Shown piece by piece: positions 33,630 through 42,907 of a stretch of 64,000 nucleotides of DNA. This DNA comes from Butyrivibrio sp. GTDB taxonomy: Bacteria; Bacillota; Clostridia; Lachnospirales; Lachnospiraceae. A model generated the notes under the pieces. That model was not told the origin of the DNA. It saw only the letters and a program-made list of their open reading frames with translations, and did not search any database. A program made the translations under genes and the position numbers. The stretch covers positions 1 to 64,000 of the forward strand of contig NZ_JAGBLU010000138.1 in the NCBI RefSeq assembly GCF_017635265.1. Direction: 5' to 3'. Each line of letters begins with the position of its first letter. Position 1 is the first letter of the stretch.

Positions 33630-35741
33630 TCATCCCTCAAAAAGAAGATCTGCATATGTTGGGAACGGCCAGTCTTTTTTATCGACCAACATTTCCAGTT
33701 CATCTGCAGGAGCTCTAAGAGCATCCATGACAGGTCTGACTTCATCCTTGTAGAAGAAAGCAAGTTCCCTCTGATCTGAAATAGTTGCAGCCTTACCTTC
33801 ATATTTCTTAAGTTTATCCAAAGCTTTTTTCATCTTGGAGAGGTTATCCTGGATTTCTTTAAGCTCATCTATCTGTGGTTTGGCATCTACTCCGGCATTA
33901 GTAATCTCATTGACATCTCTTGCAAGTCTTCCCGCATACTTCATAACTGCCGGAATAATCTGTTTTGAAGCCATATCGATCATTGTAAGAGCTTCGATAT
34001 TGATTGTCTTTGCATAAGTCTCAAAAATAATCTCTTTTCTGGACTCAAGCTCCGTTTTGGTATAAACCCCAAACTTCTCAAAGAGTTCTATAGCCTTCTT
34101 GGTTGTAAGAGTGTCTGCCGCTTCAATTGTTGAAGCAATATTCGGAAGTCCTCTCTTTTTAGCTTCCAATACCCAGGCATCTGAATATCCGTCTCCATTA
34201 AAGATAATGCGCTGATGCTCTGTAAGGTATTCTTTTATAATATCGTGAACTTCTTCGTCAAAATTTTTGGCTTTCTCAAGTCTGTCTGCCGCCTCGCAGA
34301 AAGCTTCTGCAACAATCGTATTAAGTGTTGTATTGGAGCTGGCCATAGAATCTGATGAACCAACCATTCTGAACTCAAACTTATTGCCGGTAAATGCAAA
34401 GGGTGATGTACGGTTTCTGTCAGTAGCATCCTTCTCAAACTGTGGAAGTGTGGAAACACCTGTCTTGAGTTTACCGCCGCGCTTACTTGACTTGGCCTCA
34501 CCGGTCTCTATAAGCTGCCTTACAACGTCCTCAAGCTGTTCGCCAAGGAATACCGAAATAATAGCAGGAGGAGCTTCATTAGCCCCAAGTCTGTGATCAT
34601 TACCAACATCAGATGCGCTCTGTCTCAAAAGATCTGAATGCTTATCAACTGCCTTTAATACGCAGGCCAAAACAAAAAGGAACTGAACATTTTTATTGGG
34701 TGTGTCACCCGGATCAAGAAGGTTTATTCCATCATCTGTGCAAAGAGACCAGTTATCATGTTTACCGGAACCGTTAACACCTGCAAATGGCTTCTCATGT
34801 AAAAGACATCTCATGTGATGATGCTCTGCCACACGCTTCATTGTTTCCATTATGATTTGATTGTGATCTACTGCGATATTTGCAGTTTCGTAGATAGGTG
34901 CCAGCTCATGCTGACCGGGAGCGACCTCATTGTGCTGTGTCTTATCAGGTACGCCGAGTTTCCAAAGTTCTTCATTAAGATCCTTCATGTACTCGCCAAC
35001 TCTTTCTCTGATAACACCAAAATAGTGGTCTTCCATCTCCTGCCCCTTTGGTGGCTGAGCGCCAAAAAGTGTTCGACCTGTAAAGATGATATCTTCACGT
35101 TTCAGTGATTTATCCCAGTCTACCAGGAAATATTCCTGCTCCGGTCCAACTGAAACATTGACTTTAGTTGCTGTATCATTTCCGAATAATCTAACGATTC
35201 TGAGAGCCTGCTTGTTAATAGCCTCCATTGACCTAAGAAGAGGTGTCTTTTTATCAAGTGCCTCTCCTGTATATGAACAAAACGCTGTAGGTATGCAAAG
35301 AGTTACGCCGGCACCCGACTCTTTCAAAAATGCCGGAGAAGTGATATCCCAGGTAGTATACCCTCTTGCTTCAAATGTGGCACGAAGTCCTCCCGATGGG
35401 AACGAAGAAGCATCCGGTTCGCCTTTTATCAATTCCTTACCGGAGAATGAAGTAATCATTCTTCCATCCTTGTCAGCACTTCCAACAAAAGAATCATGCT
35501 TTTCAGCAGTAATTCCTGTAAGCGGCTGGAACCAGTGTGTGTAATGAGTTGCGCCATTTTCCATAGCCCACTCCTTCATGGCATTGGCAACAACATCCGC
35601 TGATTCCTTGGAGAGTTCACCGCCATGTTCCGTAACACTAACAACTTCTTTGTAAACATTCTTTGGAAGTCTCTCTCTCATCTTGGCAAGAGTAAAGACG
35701 TTCTGACCAAAGATCTCTTCAACATTCACCCTATCACTCAT
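33630..35741 (-). CDS. glnN: Type III glutamine synthetase
   Basis: A 703-residue glutamine synthetase of the GlnN class, which makes glutamine from glutamate, ammonia and ATP. Length and sequence fit type III (about 700) rather than the 450-residue type I: the [17 protein letters not shown] region near residue 115, [10 protein letters not shown] near 205, [15 protein letters not shown] near 275 and [19 protein letters not shown] near 325 carry the metal and substrate ligands. The ATG at 35741 has GGGG eight bases before it. It is followed by tRNA-Gln across a long inverted repeat, a link between glutamine supply and its tRNA. Confidence 0.96.
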   Translation of the reverse strand: MSDRVNVEEIFGQNVFTLAKMRERLPKNVYKEVVSVTEHGGELSKESADVVANAMKEWAMENGATHYTHWFQPLTGITAEKHDSFVGSADKDGRMITSFSGKELIKGEPDASSFPSGGLRATFEARGYTTWDITSPAFLKESGAGVTLCIPTAFCSYTGEALDKKTPLLRSMEAINKQALRIVRLFGNDTATKVNVSVGPEQEYFLVDWDKSLKREDIIFTGRTLFGAQPPKGQEMEDHYFGVIRERVGEYMKDLNEELWKLGVPDKTQHNEVAPGQHELAPIYETANIAVDHNQIIMETMKRVAEHHHMRCLLHEKPFAGVNGSGKHDNWSLCTDDGINLLDPGDTPNKNVQFLFVLACVLKAVDKHSDLLRQSASDVGNDHRLGANEAPPAIISVFLGEQLEDVVRQLIETGEAKSSKRGGKLKTGVSTLPQFEKDATDRNRTSPFAFTGNKFEFRMVGSSDSMASSNTTLNTIVAEAFCEAADRLEKAKNFDEEVHDIIKEYLTEHQRIIFNGDGYSDAWVLEAKKRGLPNIASTIEAADTLTTKKAIELFEKFGVYTKTELESRKEIIFETYAKTINIEALTMIDMASKQIIPAVMKYAGRLARDVNEITNAGVDAKPQIDELKEIQDNLSKMKKALDKLKKYEGKAATISDQRELAFFYKDEVRPVMDALRAPADELEMLVDKKDWPFPTYADLLFEG

Positions 35742-35807
35742 CAATGCATCCCCTTCGGTTTAATTTTTCTGCCATATATCTTACAACAAGCTTTCTTATT
35801 TTTCTAC

Positions 35808-35853
35808 AAAAAAATATACTTTCTTATGCTGGTCGGAAAGCATAAGAAAGTAT
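35808..35853 (-). terminator. Terminator after the U32 peptidase gene
   Basis: A 15-bp perfect stem, ATACTTTCTTATGCT (35816-35830) with AGCATAAGAAAGTAT (35839-35853), followed on the minus strand by a U-tract (35808-35814). Confidence 0.88.
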
Positions 35854-35862
35854 AAGATAATA

Positions 35863-37092
35863 TTACTGTTTATTGGCGATTCTGAGAATATCATACTTAG
35901 ATGGAATTTCAGAAAGCTCAAGATCAATAATCTGCTGCGGATGCGGGCAGGAATCGACACTCTCACCATCTTCTGTGTACATGGCTTTTACCGTGGCCTT
36001 AACATCGGTTCCGTCCGGCTTCATAATCTCTATCTCATCACCTACAGAAAATTTGTTTCTCTGCTCGATGCGTGCAAGTCCGCTTTCGTTAACATCATTA
36101 ACTATACCCAGATAGATATATTCGTTAACATACGTGTTACTGTCATAAATCTGTGCCTCATCACTTGGCTTTCCAAAATAGAATCCGGTGGTGAACTGTC
36201 TGTAAGTACATCTTGAAATCTGATCAAGATACCAAGGCATATTCTCTCTGTATTTTTCTTCTGACTCGAAAAAGTCATCAATGGCTTTTCTATAGGTTCT
36301 TGCAACAGTTGCCACATATAGAGCGGTCTTCATACGCCCTTCAATTTTACAGCTGTCAACACCTGCATCAACAAGCTCAGGAATGTGCTCTATCATGCAC
36401 AGATCCTTTGAATTAAAGATATATGTTCCTCTCTCATTCTCGTAGACAGGAAGATACTCTCCCGGTCTTTTTTCTTCAACAACAGCATATTTCCATCTGC
36501 AGGGATGTGTACATGCGCCTTTATTGGCATCCCTTCCGGTGAAATAGTTAGACAAAAGACATCTTCCGGAATAGGAAATACACATAGCGCCATGAATAAA
36601 GCACTCCATCTCCAAATCATCGGGAGTATTTGCCGTTATCTCTTTTATCTCTCTTAAAGAAAGCTCTCTTGCCGCAACAACTCTCTTTGCTCCAAGACCA
36701 TGCCAGAAATTATAGGTCTCATAGTTTGTATTATTGGCCTGAGTAGAAACGTGAATATCTATTTCCGGGCAAATCTTTCTTGCCTTCATAAATATTCCCG
36801 GGTCTGCAATAATAAGAGCATCCGGGCCAAGCTCTTTTAACTCATGAAGGTACTCATCCACACCGTCAAGATCGTAATTATGGGCAAGAATATTAACGGT
36901 CACATGTACCTTAACGCCGTGAGCATGGGAAAATTCTATTCCTTCCTTCATTTCTTCCGGACTGAAGTTCTTGGCTTTTGCTCTAAGTCCAAAGGCATCA
37001 CCGCCAATATATACGGCATCCGCACCAAACATAACAGCTGTTTTCAGCACTTCAAGGCTGCTTGCCGGTATCAGTAATTCAGGTTTTTTCAT
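35863..37092 (-). CDS. trhP: U32 peptidase family protein, probable TrhP (tRNA ho5U34 hydroxylation)
   Basis: A 409-residue U32 family protein. The family cysteine cluster is present (MECFIHGAMCISYSGRCLLS near 165-185, then GACTHPCRW), likely binding an Fe-S cluster. In Bacillus subtilis the U32 proteins YrrN/YrrO, encoded next to yrrM (trmR), are needed for 5-hydroxyuridine at tRNA position 34, and TrmR methylates it. The same pair is adjacent here (15 bases apart), so tRNA modification is more likely than proteolysis. Length matches YrrO. The gene ends at a strong terminator. Confidence 0.85.
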   Translation of the reverse strand: MKKPELLIPASSLEVLKTAVMFGADAVYIGGDAFGLRAKAKNFSPEEMKEGIEFSHAHGVKVHVTVNILAHNYDLDGVDEYLHELKELGPDALIIADPGIFMKARKICPEIDIHVSTQANNTNYETYNFWHGLGAKRVVAARELSLREIKEITANTPDDLEMECFIHGAMCISYSGRCLLSNYFTGRDANKGACTHPCRWKYAVVEEKRPGEYLPVYENERGTYIFNSKDLCMIEHIPELVDAGVDSCKIEGRMKTALYVATVARTYRKAIDDFFESEEKYRENMPWYLDQISRCTYRQFTTGFYFGKPSDEAQIYDSNTYVNEYIYLGIVNDVNESGLARIEQRNKFSVGDEIEIMKPDGTDVKATVKAMYTEDGESVDSCPHPQQIIDLELSEIPSKYDILRIANKQ

Positions 37093-37106
37093 AATTCAAT
37101 CTCCAT

Positions 37107-37751
37107 TTAAAGCTTAACAGAAAGAGTCATTCCATCTCCAACTGTAAGTATAACTGTATTCAACATATCATTGTGTTTTAACTCATAAAGGTATTCGCGC
37201 ATTCTCGCGTGTATCGTTCTGTCCCTTCTGGTAACCGCAAAACGTGATTCTATTACAGCGCCATCCTGAAGACAGTTATCAGACACCAATAATCCACCTT
37301 TATTAAGAATTCTCAGGCAATCCGGCAAAAAATTGATATATTGCCCTTTTGCCGCATCCATAAAAATAAAATCATACCCCGGTTGGAGAGCTTTTAAAAT
37401 TTCTGTCGCATCACCTTCCAAAAGTGTGATTTTATTATCTCTGTCATACTTTATAAAATTTTCTCTGGCAACAGGTATCCGCTTTTCGTATTTCTCAATG
37501 GTTGTTATCCTGGTTTCGGGGCTGCTGTACTGTGCCATCAAAAGAGCTGAAAAACCGGTAGCAGCACCCACCTCCAAAATATTTACAGGCTTTGCCTGCG
37601 CCATCAAAAACTTAAGAAGTGCCTGTGTGTCCTTACGAATAATTGGTACGTCCTGTTGTTTGGCAATTATTTCAAGTTCATCCAGATAAGGTTCGTTTCC
37701 TCTGTCCAGAGAATTGATAAATGCCTTAATTCTATCCTGTTCAACCACCAT
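37107..37751 (-). CDS. trmR: O-methyltransferase, probable TrmR (tRNA mo5U34)
   Basis: A 214-residue class I methyltransferase of the COMT-like family (Methyltransf_3). SAM motif ILEVGAATGFSALLMAQ near residues 54-70, TTIEKYEKRIPVARENF, GDATEIL and YDFIFMDAAKGQYINFL, which contains the metal/substrate aspartate, are present. TrmR of Bacillus methylates 5-hydroxyuridine in tRNA anticodons. The ATG overlaps the end of the MltG-like gene, with GAGG just before it. The neighbouring U32 gene supports the tRNA role. Confidence 0.88.
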   Translation of the reverse strand: MVVEQDRIKAFINSLDRGNEPYLDELEIIAKQQDVPIIRKDTQALLKFLMAQAKPVNILEVGAATGFSALLMAQYSSPETRITTIEKYEKRIPVARENFIKYDRDNKITLLEGDATEILKALQPGYDFIFMDAAKGQYINFLPDCLRILNKGGLLVSDNCLQDGAVIESRFAVTRRDRTIHARMREYLYELKHNDMLNTVILTVGDGMTLSVKL

Positions 37752-38208
37752 TTACTTCCTCTGAATTCTCCGCTGAAGCTTCAGACGATTCTTCCGCCAC
37801 ACTACTTTCAGAACTATCGTCTGCAACTGTGGTATCATCACTATTTTCTCCACCGGACATAGCCGCAAGCATTTCCTCAGGTGTCATGGTTGTGCTAAGC
37901 TCATAAGTCCCTGCTTTTTCCATACCATGGTAATCAGAAAACATTTCCTGAAGTCTGAACAGCGTCTTGTCTGTAATAAGCCCCACACTAAATAGTTTTT
38001 CTCCAATTTCTCCCGCAGAATCACCATCTGCTATGATCACTGAAACTGTTCTGCCTGTCCCTGACGAAACCGCTGTCTGGTTAAAAATATGATATCCGTA
38101 ATCATATGCAAGCTTTGCATATCTTACAATCAGCATAGCAACAACAATTATAAAAACGACTTTTATAATTGTATCCAGCAGTCCCAAAAATATTTTTTTT
38201 GCATTCAT
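37741..38208 (-). CDS. MltG-like protein lacking the transglycosylase domain
   Basis: A 155-residue membrane protein at the position where Bacillus encodes MltG (yrrL), between RNase J/DUF1292 and trmR. One membrane helix (IIKVVFIIVVAMLIVRYA) is followed by a LysM-like segment (VIIADGDSAGEIGEKLFSVGLITDKTLFRLQ, TYELSTTMTPEEMLAAMSGG), which is the N-terminal part of MltG, and an acidic serine-rich tail. The 200-residue catalytic domain that cuts nascent glycan is absent, so it is not a transglycosylase; it may be a regulator or a reduced relative. The ATG at 38208 has AGAGGAAG about nine bases before it. Confidence 0.75.
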   Translation of the reverse strand: MNAKKIFLGLLDTIIKVVFIIVVAMLIVRYAKLAYDYGYHIFNQTAVSSGTGRTVSVIIADGDSAGEIGEKLFSVGLITDKTLFRLQEMFSDYHGMEKAGTYELSTTMTPEEMLAAMSGGENSDDTTVADDSSESSVAEESSEASAENSEEVNGG

Positions 38209-38230
38209 AAATTGCTTCCTCTTAAATGCC

Positions 38231-39910
38231 TCAGTCATTTGTAGACATGATAATCGGCATTATCATTGGTCGTCTCTTTGTCTTCTTCCAAATATAATCG
38301 CTCAATATGTCTTTGACAATATTTTTTAACTTATTCCAATCATAAATGCCCTTGTCAAGCGCGCTGACAAGCTCATCATAAACAAGATCTGTTGCATCAT
38401 CAATCAGCTTATCAGATTCCCTTACGTATACAAAGCCTCTGGAAACAATGCTTGGTCCCGATGATAGCTGTCCGTTCTCCTGATCTATGCCGAATACAAC
38501 AATCACAATTCCATCTTCCGCAAGATGCTGTCTGTCTCTTAACACCACATTTCCAACATCTCCGACTCCAAGACCATCCACAAGGATTGCTCCTGCCGGA
38601 ACCTTACCTTTAACTTTTGCACTGCTCTCATCCACTTCAAGTACATCGCCTGATGTGAGAATAAAAATATTTTCCTTAGGAATTCCCAGATCTTTTGCAA
38701 TATTGCTTTGAGCAATAAGATGTCTATACTCGCCATGGACAGGAATTGCATACTTGGGCTTTACAAGTGTGTATATAAGCTTGATGTCCTCCTGGCAGGC
38801 ATGTCCCGAAACATGAACATCCTGAAAAATAACATCTGCACCCTTCATCTGCAACTCATTGATAATATTTGTAACAGCCTTTTCGTTGCCGGGAATCGGA
38901 TGCGAAGAGAAAATAACAGTATCGCCGGCACCGATTGTTATCTTGCGGTGCTGGTTACTTGCCATTCTGCTAAGAGCAGCCATGCTCTCTCCCTGACTTC
39001 CTGTTGTAATGATTACTGTCTTGTTTTCAGGATAATTTTTAAGCTGGTCGATATCGATAAGTGTATTTTCCGGAATCTTGATACACTCAAGTTTCTGGGC
39101 AATATCAATTATGCTTACCATGCTGCGGCCTTCCACAACAACTTTTCTGCCGCATTTGTGTGCAGTATTTATAATCTGCTGAACTCTGTCCACATTTGAA
39201 GCAAAGGTTGCCACGATAATTCTCTGATTCTCGTGTTCTTCAAAAAGAGAATCAAGTGCTCTTCCGACAGTTTTTTCCGAAGCAGTAAATCCCGGTCTTT
39301 CAGCATTTGTAGAATCGCACATAAGTGCCAATACACCTTTTTTACCGATTTCCGCAAATCTCTGAAGGTCAATGGGATCTCCGAATACCGGTGTATAGTC
39401 TACCTTAAAATCACCTGTATGCACCACGGTTCCTGCCGGTGAATAAATAGCAAGTGCCGCTGCATCTACTATGGAATGGTTGGTTCTTATAAACTCAACT
39501 CTGAATTGTCCAAGATTAATTGACTGACCAAACTTAACTACTTTTCTTCTGGTCTTTTTGAGGAGCCCGTGTTCTTCAAGTTTATGATCAATAATTCCCA
39601 TGGTCAGACGTGTTGCATAAACAGGAACATTAAGTTCATGCAGGACATAAGGAAGGGCACCGATATGATCCTCATGTCCGTGAGTAATCACGAATCCCTT
39701 CACTTTGTCGATATTTTCCTGAAGATATGTAATATCCGGTATTACAAGATCGATTCCAAGCATGTCATCATCAGGGAATGACAAACCGCAATCCACTACA
39801 ATAATACTGTCTTCATACCTGAAGGCAGTGATATTCATTCCAATCTGCTCAAGACCACCGAGTGGTATGATCTGCAGCTTGGACGCATTTTCAATTTTCT
39901 TTTTACTCAA
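38231..39910 (-). CDS. rnj: Ribonuclease J
   Basis: A 559-residue metallo-beta-lactamase/beta-CASP RNase that degrades and matures mRNA and rRNA. The zinc motif THGHEDHIGALPY (HxHxDH) is near residue 72, the beta-CASP segments VIITTGSQGESMAAL and VHVSGHACQEDIK follow, and the C-terminal domain is present. The start is a TTG at 39910 with GGAGG seven bases before it, giving MSKKKIENASKL; the longer in-frame version has no such site. It sits between DUF1292 and the MltG-like gene, an insertion relative to the Bacillus order. Confidence 0.93.
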   Translation of the reverse strand: MSKKKIENASKLQIIPLGGLEQIGMNITAFRYEDSIIVVDCGLSFPDDDMLGIDLVIPDITYLQENIDKVKGFVITHGHEDHIGALPYVLHELNVPVYATRLTMGIIDHKLEEHGLLKKTRRKVVKFGQSINLGQFRVEFIRTNHSIVDAAALAIYSPAGTVVHTGDFKVDYTPVFGDPIDLQRFAEIGKKGVLALMCDSTNAERPGFTASEKTVGRALDSLFEEHENQRIIVATFASNVDRVQQIINTAHKCGRKVVVEGRSMVSIIDIAQKLECIKIPENTLIDIDQLKNYPENKTVIITTGSQGESMAALSRMASNQHRKITIGAGDTVIFSSHPIPGNEKAVTNIINELQMKGADVIFQDVHVSGHACQEDIKLIYTLVKPKYAIPVHGEYRHLIAQSNIAKDLGIPKENIFILTSGDVLEVDESSAKVKGKVPAGAILVDGLGVGDVGNVVLRDRQHLAEDGIVIVVFGIDQENGQLSSGPSIVSRGFVYVRESDKLIDDATDLVYDELVSALDKGIYDWNKLKNIVKDILSDYIWKKTKRRPMIMPIIMSTND

Positions 39911-39970
39911 ATTAAATCCTCCATTTTTTATAGGCGGACAAACAGAACCTGCTACCAACTATGCTCCCCG

Positions 39971-40234
39971 TTAGATATCAAGATCTATTCCGTCCTCAGA
40001 AAGCAGTTTACGAAAAACACCTGCAACTGCATCCAGCTCCAGATCGTCGTCCACAATAACGTAAACAGCTTCTTCATCTTTAATATCGGAGTCGTCGCGT
40101 AAAATAAGCGCCTCTCCGTCTCCATCCTCTTCATCTGTTACAAGAAGGTAGGTCTTCCCACCAAGGCTTGTCTGTTCAAGACAGTAGAATTCTACTGCTT
40201 CTTCCCCATCGGGGCTAAAAACTATTTTTTCCAA
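39971..40234 (-). CDS. DUF1292 family protein
   Basis: An 87-residue acidic protein (MEKIVFSPDGEEAVEFYCLEQTSLGG, TDEEDGDGEALILRDD, YVIVDDDLELDAVAGVFRKLL), of the DUF1292/YrzB family. It is the third gene of the widely conserved ireB-ruvX-DUF1292 cluster. Its function is unknown. It lies three bases after ruvX and is certainly part of the operon. Confidence 0.9.
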   Translation of the reverse strand: MEKIVFSPDGEEAVEFYCLEQTSLGGKTYLLVTDEEDGDGEALILRDDSDIKDEEAVYVIVDDDLELDAVAGVFRKLLSEDGIDLDI

Positions 40235-40236
40235 AA

Positions 40237-40668
40237 TTATTCACCACTTGTTTTTCTATTGTCCAGATAATCCTGAAGAATTATCTGTGCTGCTATCATA
40301 TCCACGTACTCTTTGCGCTCGCGACCTCTGATTCCGGCTTCATCCATAATTTCGTCAGCCTCTACAGTCGTAAGTCTTTCATCCCACATAACTACAGGAA
40401 TACCTGTTCTTCTCTCTATTTTGTCTTTGAATTCAAGACACAACTCAGAGCGCACAGAGGGAGACTGATCCATGTTAACAGGAAGTCCAAGTACAATCTT
40501 TTCAACCCCAAACTCCTCAATAAGCTCCTCAATGCGCGCTAGCGTTCTTCTTAATTTGTTTTCTTCTTTTCTACGGATGATTTCCTTGGCACCTGCTGTC
40601 AATAAAAGCTCATCGCTTAATGCAACTCCAACTGTCTTGGACCCGTAGTCAAGACCCATTATTCGCAT
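40237..40668 (-). CDS. ruvX: Holliday junction resolvase-like RuvX (YqgF)
   Basis: A 143-residue RNase H-fold nuclease. The first acidic residue is in GLDYGSKTVGVALSD at the N-terminus, VLGLPVNMDQSPSVR is near residue 68, and VVMWDERLTTVEADEIM with the late DMIAAQIILQDYL supplies the rest of the active site. It is thought to act on Holliday junctions or in rRNA maturation. It overlaps no gene but lies 19 bases after ireB, in the standard order. Confidence 0.95.
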   Translation of the reverse strand: MRIMGLDYGSKTVGVALSDELLLTAGAKEIIRRKEENKLRRTLARIEELIEEFGVEKIVLGLPVNMDQSPSVRSELCLEFKDKIERRTGIPVVMWDERLTTVEADEIMDEAGIRGRERKEYVDMIAAQIILQDYLDNRKTSGE

Positions 40669-40686
40669 ATACTTCTTCCAAAAATA

Positions 40687-40962
40687 TTATTTGCTTGCCC
40701 AGTTATTGCTCTTAATATACTCAGTAAGCATTTCCTCTACAAGCTCATCACGCTCAACTTTCATGATAAGACTTCTGGCACCTTTATGGCTGGTAATGTA
40801 AGTAGGATCTCCGGACATAATGTATCCAACAATCTGATTAACCGGATTATATCCTTTTTCAAGGAGAGCATCATAAACAACAGAAAGAACTTTCTTAACC
40901 CCTGTTTCAGGCTCAACCTCTACTTTGAAAAATTGGGTGTTTCCTAAATCCTGATCTGCCAT
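40687..40962 (-). CDS. ireB: IreB family regulatory phosphoprotein
   Basis: A 91-residue protein of the IreB (UPF0297, YrzL) family: N-terminal [48 protein letters not shown]. In Enterococcus IreB is phosphorylated by the kinase IreK on N-terminal threonines and affects cephalosporin resistance; the family shows the same N-terminal Thr (here T9). It is the first gene of the ireB-ruvX-DUF1292 operon and has a consensus promoter immediately upstream. Confidence 0.95.
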   Translation of the reverse strand: MADQDLGNTQFFKVEVEPETGVKKVLSVVYDALLEKGYNPVNQIVGYIMSGDPTYITSHKGARSLIMKVERDELVEEMLTEYIKSNNWASK

Positions 40963-40986
40963 AAAACCATCTCCATTTCTTGACTA

Positions 40987-41016
40987 TTTATATGATATCA
41001 GTTTGCTCTTTGTCAA
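40987..41016 (-). promoter_or_regulatory. Promoter of the ireB operon
   Basis: Minus strand TTGACA (41011-41016), 18 bases, TATAAA (40987-40992), about 25 bases before the ireB ATG. Upstream of it a small GC-rich hairpin (CCGGCA/TGCCGG) lies near 41070-41090 without a U-tract. Confidence 0.75.
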
Positions 41017-41139
41017 GTCATCGACGCATCTGATACAACACGCACTCAAATCACATTTCACGCAGCCGGCATCGTAGTGCCGGATACCGGATACGGATTA
41101 ACCGTTCACCATTATATATTAAATATTACACTATCAAAA

Positions 41140-42492
41140 TCAAATAAGCAATGTATCCCCATTTAAGAAGGCAGAAGGTGTAACTGTGGTAATCTCCCCG
41201 GAATACGCTCTGTACCTTTCTTTTTCATCTATGGAAACTGCTACTCTGACATATCTGTCAGTATGCCCTATCATATAGCTTCTTCCCTTAATCTCTTCTT
41301 CGTCTTCCCACAGAACACTTAATTTTTCGCCGATAAAAAGATTACGATAACTTTCTGACTGCTTTCTTGTCAAATGAAGCAGTACTTCACTTCTTTTTGT
41401 CTTTTCCTTATCGGTAAGCTGCTCCTTCATACCTGCAGCAACGGTGCCTTTTCTCGGGGAATACTTAAACACATGCATCTCGTAGAAATCTATATCTGTA
41501 ACAAATTTCCTGCACTCTTCAAACTCTTCATCTGTTTCACCGGGGAAACCTACAATAACATCAGTTGTGATCGCCGGCCTGTCAAAAACTTCCCTTAGGA
41601 TTCTGACGCTTTCTTTAAAATCGTCAGAAGTATAATGCCTGTTCATTCTTTTAAGAACACTGTCGCAGCCACTTTGAAGTGACAAATGAAAATGTGGACA
41701 GAGCTTAGGAATTGCTGCCAGTCTCTTGGCATTTTCTTTAGTAATTATCCTTGGCTCAAGAGAACTAAGACGTATTCTCTCTATTCCCGCTATATCACCA
41801 ATCTGTTCCACCAGAGAAATCAGCTGTGGCTCACCGAAGTCAACTCCATAAGAGCTGGTATGTATTCCTGTAAGAACAACCTCTTTGCACCCTGCAGCCA
41901 CAAGCCCTTTTATCTCAGATAGTATATCTACTACCGCTCTGCTTCTTACTCTTCCTCTTGCATAAGGGATTACGCAGTAAGAGCAGAACTGATTACATCC
42001 ATCCTGAATCTTGATATATGCTCTTGTGTGCTCAGGCATATGAGTAAGAGTCATATTCTCATACTCATGAGTATTGTTTATATCAATGATCGAGCTGCCG
42101 TTCAAAGTCTTATCATCCGAATCATTTTTTGCTTCCATGAATTCATTTAAGATATCAACAATCTCAGACTTTTTGTTGTTTCCAACAGCAAGGTCTATGC
42201 ACTCATCCTTTTTAACACCGTCAATTCCTGTCTCAACATAGCATCCAACTGCAACAACAGTTGCCTCAGGATTCTCCTTTTTGGCTTTATGCAGCATCTG
42301 TCTTGACTTTCTGTCAGCGATATTTGTAACAGTACAGGTATTGATAATATAGACATCAGCCTTCTCATCAAAAGGAACGATTTCTGCCCCGTTTTCCTTA
42401 AGTTTCTGGCTCATGACATCAAGTTCATAGCTATTTACTTTACATCCTAGATTATGAAGTGCAATCTTTAATCCATTAACGTTATTTTGCAT
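41140..42492 (-). CDS. mtaB: tRNA (N6-threonylcarbamoyladenosine-37) methylthiotransferase MtaB
   Basis: A 450-residue radical SAM enzyme that adds a methylthio group to t6A37 of tRNA. The N-terminal domain has three cysteines for one cluster (HNLGCKVNSYE, INTCTVTN, VAVGCYVETG), the radical SAM CxxxCxxC motif is CNQFCSYC near residue 175, and a C-terminal TRAM domain is present. ATG 42492 is the better start because the long upstream extension would run through the divergent promoter of the plus-strand neighbour. It is single, not in an obvious operon. Confidence 0.95.
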   Translation of the reverse strand: MQNNVNGLKIALHNLGCKVNSYELDVMSQKLKENGAEIVPFDEKADVYIINTCTVTNIADRKSRQMLHKAKKENPEATVVAVGCYVETGIDGVKKDECIDLAVGNNKKSEIVDILNEFMEAKNDSDDKTLNGSSIIDINNTHEYENMTLTHMPEHTRAYIKIQDGCNQFCSYCVIPYARGRVRSRAVVDILSEIKGLVAAGCKEVVLTGIHTSSYGVDFGEPQLISLVEQIGDIAGIERIRLSSLEPRIITKENAKRLAAIPKLCPHFHLSLQSGCDSVLKRMNRHYTSDDFKESVRILREVFDRPAITTDVIVGFPGETDEEFEECRKFVTDIDFYEMHVFKYSPRKGTVAAGMKEQLTDKEKTKRSEVLLHLTRKQSESYRNLFIGEKLSVLWEDEEEIKGRSYMIGHTDRYVRVAVSIDEKERYRAYSGEITTVTPSAFLNGDTLLI

Positions 42493-42529
42493 ATTAAAAT
42501 TTCTTTCTAATTTTGTTGTTGTCAAATCA

Positions 42530-42558
42530 TTGACTTTTGCCGTTAGTACGTTTACTAT
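42530..42558 (+). promoter_or_regulatory. Promoter of the HPr-like gene
   Basis: TTGACT (42530-42535), 17 bases, TACTAT (42553-42558), followed by an AAGGAGG ribosome site at 42568-42574. Confidence 0.75.
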
Positions 42559-42584
42559 AAAGAAAAGAAGGAGGTATTTGCGCA

Positions 42585-42815
42585 ATGAAGACCGTAAAAA
42601 TTTCTTTAAATTCTATCGATAAGGTAAAGTCTTTCGTAAACGATATTACGAAGTTCGATTATGACTTCGACCTCGTTTCAGGAAGATACGTTATCGATGC
42701 AAAGTCTATTATGGGTATTTTCTCACTTGATCTTTCCAAGCCTATCGATCTTAATATCCATGCTGAAGACGGCGCAGATGAGGTTCTCGAAGTATTGAAG
42801 CCTTACATGATCTAA
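42585..42815 (+). CDS. HPr-like (Crh-like) protein without the catalytic histidine
   Basis: A 76-residue protein of the PTS HPr fold. The regulatory serine region is kept (AKSIMGIFSLDL, Ser41, equivalent to HPr Ser46), but the region of the phosphorylated His15 (GIHARPA in HPr) reads SIDKVKS, so it cannot carry phosphate between EI and EII. Like Crh it may serve as a target of HPr kinase acting on CcpA, which is inference. It has its own promoter, a strong ribosome site and a terminator, so it is a single-gene unit between two minus-strand genes. Confidence 0.85.
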   Translation: MKTVKISLNSIDKVKSFVNDITKFDYDFDLVSGRYVIDAKSIMGIFSLDLSKPIDLNIHAEDGADEVLEVLKPYMI

Positions 42816-42850
42816 TCTTTCCGGATTAGATCTCTTTAAAAAGTTTATTC

Positions 42851-42887
42851 AAGACCATCTTAAACATCTGTTTAAGATGGTCTTTTT
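42851..42887 (+). terminator. Terminator after the HPr-like gene
   Basis: AAGACCATCTTAAAC (42851-42865) pairs perfectly with GTTTAAGATGGTCTT (42870-42884), then TTT. It may also end the converging thiI transcript. Confidence 0.9.
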
Positions 42888-42907
42888 GTGTAGAGCACTT
42901 GCCAAGG

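Noticed and set aside
41065-41095. GC-rich hairpin CCGGCA/TGCCGG considered as mtaB terminator
   Set aside because: No U-tract follows on the minus strand; mentioned only with the ireB promoter.
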